From NCBI GenBank assembly GCA_902493615.1, contig CABUQK010000021.1, positions 1 to 20,765 of the forward strand: a stretch of DNA of 20,765 bases, read 5' to 3'. Positions 20,758 to 20,765 of this stretch are shown piece after piece; the first letter of the stretch is position 1; each line of letters starts with the position of its first letter. Under the pieces are notes generated by a model that was not told the origin of the DNA, did not search any database, and saw only the letters and a program-made list of their open reading frames with translations. This DNA comes from an uncultured Collinsella sp. (GTDB lineage: Bacteria > Actinomycetota > Coriobacteriia > Coriobacteriales > Coriobacteriaceae). The position numbers were made by a program, and so were the translations under genes.

Positions 20758-20765
20758 GAATTGGC

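Overview
The window looks like a chromosomal segment of a high-GC Gram-positive anaerobe of the Coriobacteriia, most likely Collinsella or a close relative. This is inferred from protein content and style (HtpG, SerRS, a VanRS-like pair, CpsCDB-type proteins), strong GGAGG-type ribosome binding sites, GC-rich codon use and tRNA genes that encode CCA. No database was searched. Almost every gene lies on the minus strand. The exceptions are a D-Ala-D-Ala carboxypeptidase gene and one very small membrane-protein gene.

Layout by region. (1) 1-2770: htpG chaperone and a GNAT acetyltransferase. (2) 2808-4868: a three-gene exopolysaccharide control module (CpsC/Wzz chain-length protein, CpsD tyrosine kinase, CpsB/PHP phosphatase) in which the phosphatase gene is frameshifted and short. 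(3) 5064-8160: PhoR-PhoB two-component system preceded by pstB without pstS, pstC or pstA. (4) 8264-11762: a VanS/VanR-like two-component system divergent from a secreted PBP5-type carboxypeptidase (dacA-like), with a long dyad between them. (5) 11787-15858: tRNA-Ser(GCT), an 813-residue protein of unknown function with a TPR-like C-terminus, two identical tRNA-Arg(ACG) genes and a small hypothetical gene. (6) 15985-20008: serS (frameshifted), a 57-residue membrane protein, proC, rlmH and an SPFH/stomatin-like membrane protein. (7) 20083-20757: a MITE-like element, then a tRNA-Leu(CAG) locus.

The most unusual feature is a family of structured elements at all three tRNA loci (Ser, Arg, Leu). 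A full unit has four parts: a copy of the local tRNA 3' end cut off inside the T-loop, a core of three stem-loops (about 100 bp), a second tRNA-3'-end-like sequence in the opposite orientation that starts again at the T-loop, and a copy of the tRNA terminator. Stem pairing is kept between copies although the bases differ. I do not recognise this as a described element. Two protein genes (cpsB-like and serS) carry frame breaks. For the essential serS this points to an assembly or sequencing error, or to a very recent small deletion.

Functionally the window joins envelope maintenance (VanRS-like/DacA, CpsCDB, SPFH protein), phosphate sensing (PhoBR/PstB), translation (serS, rlmH, four intact tRNAs), proline synthesis and protein folding.
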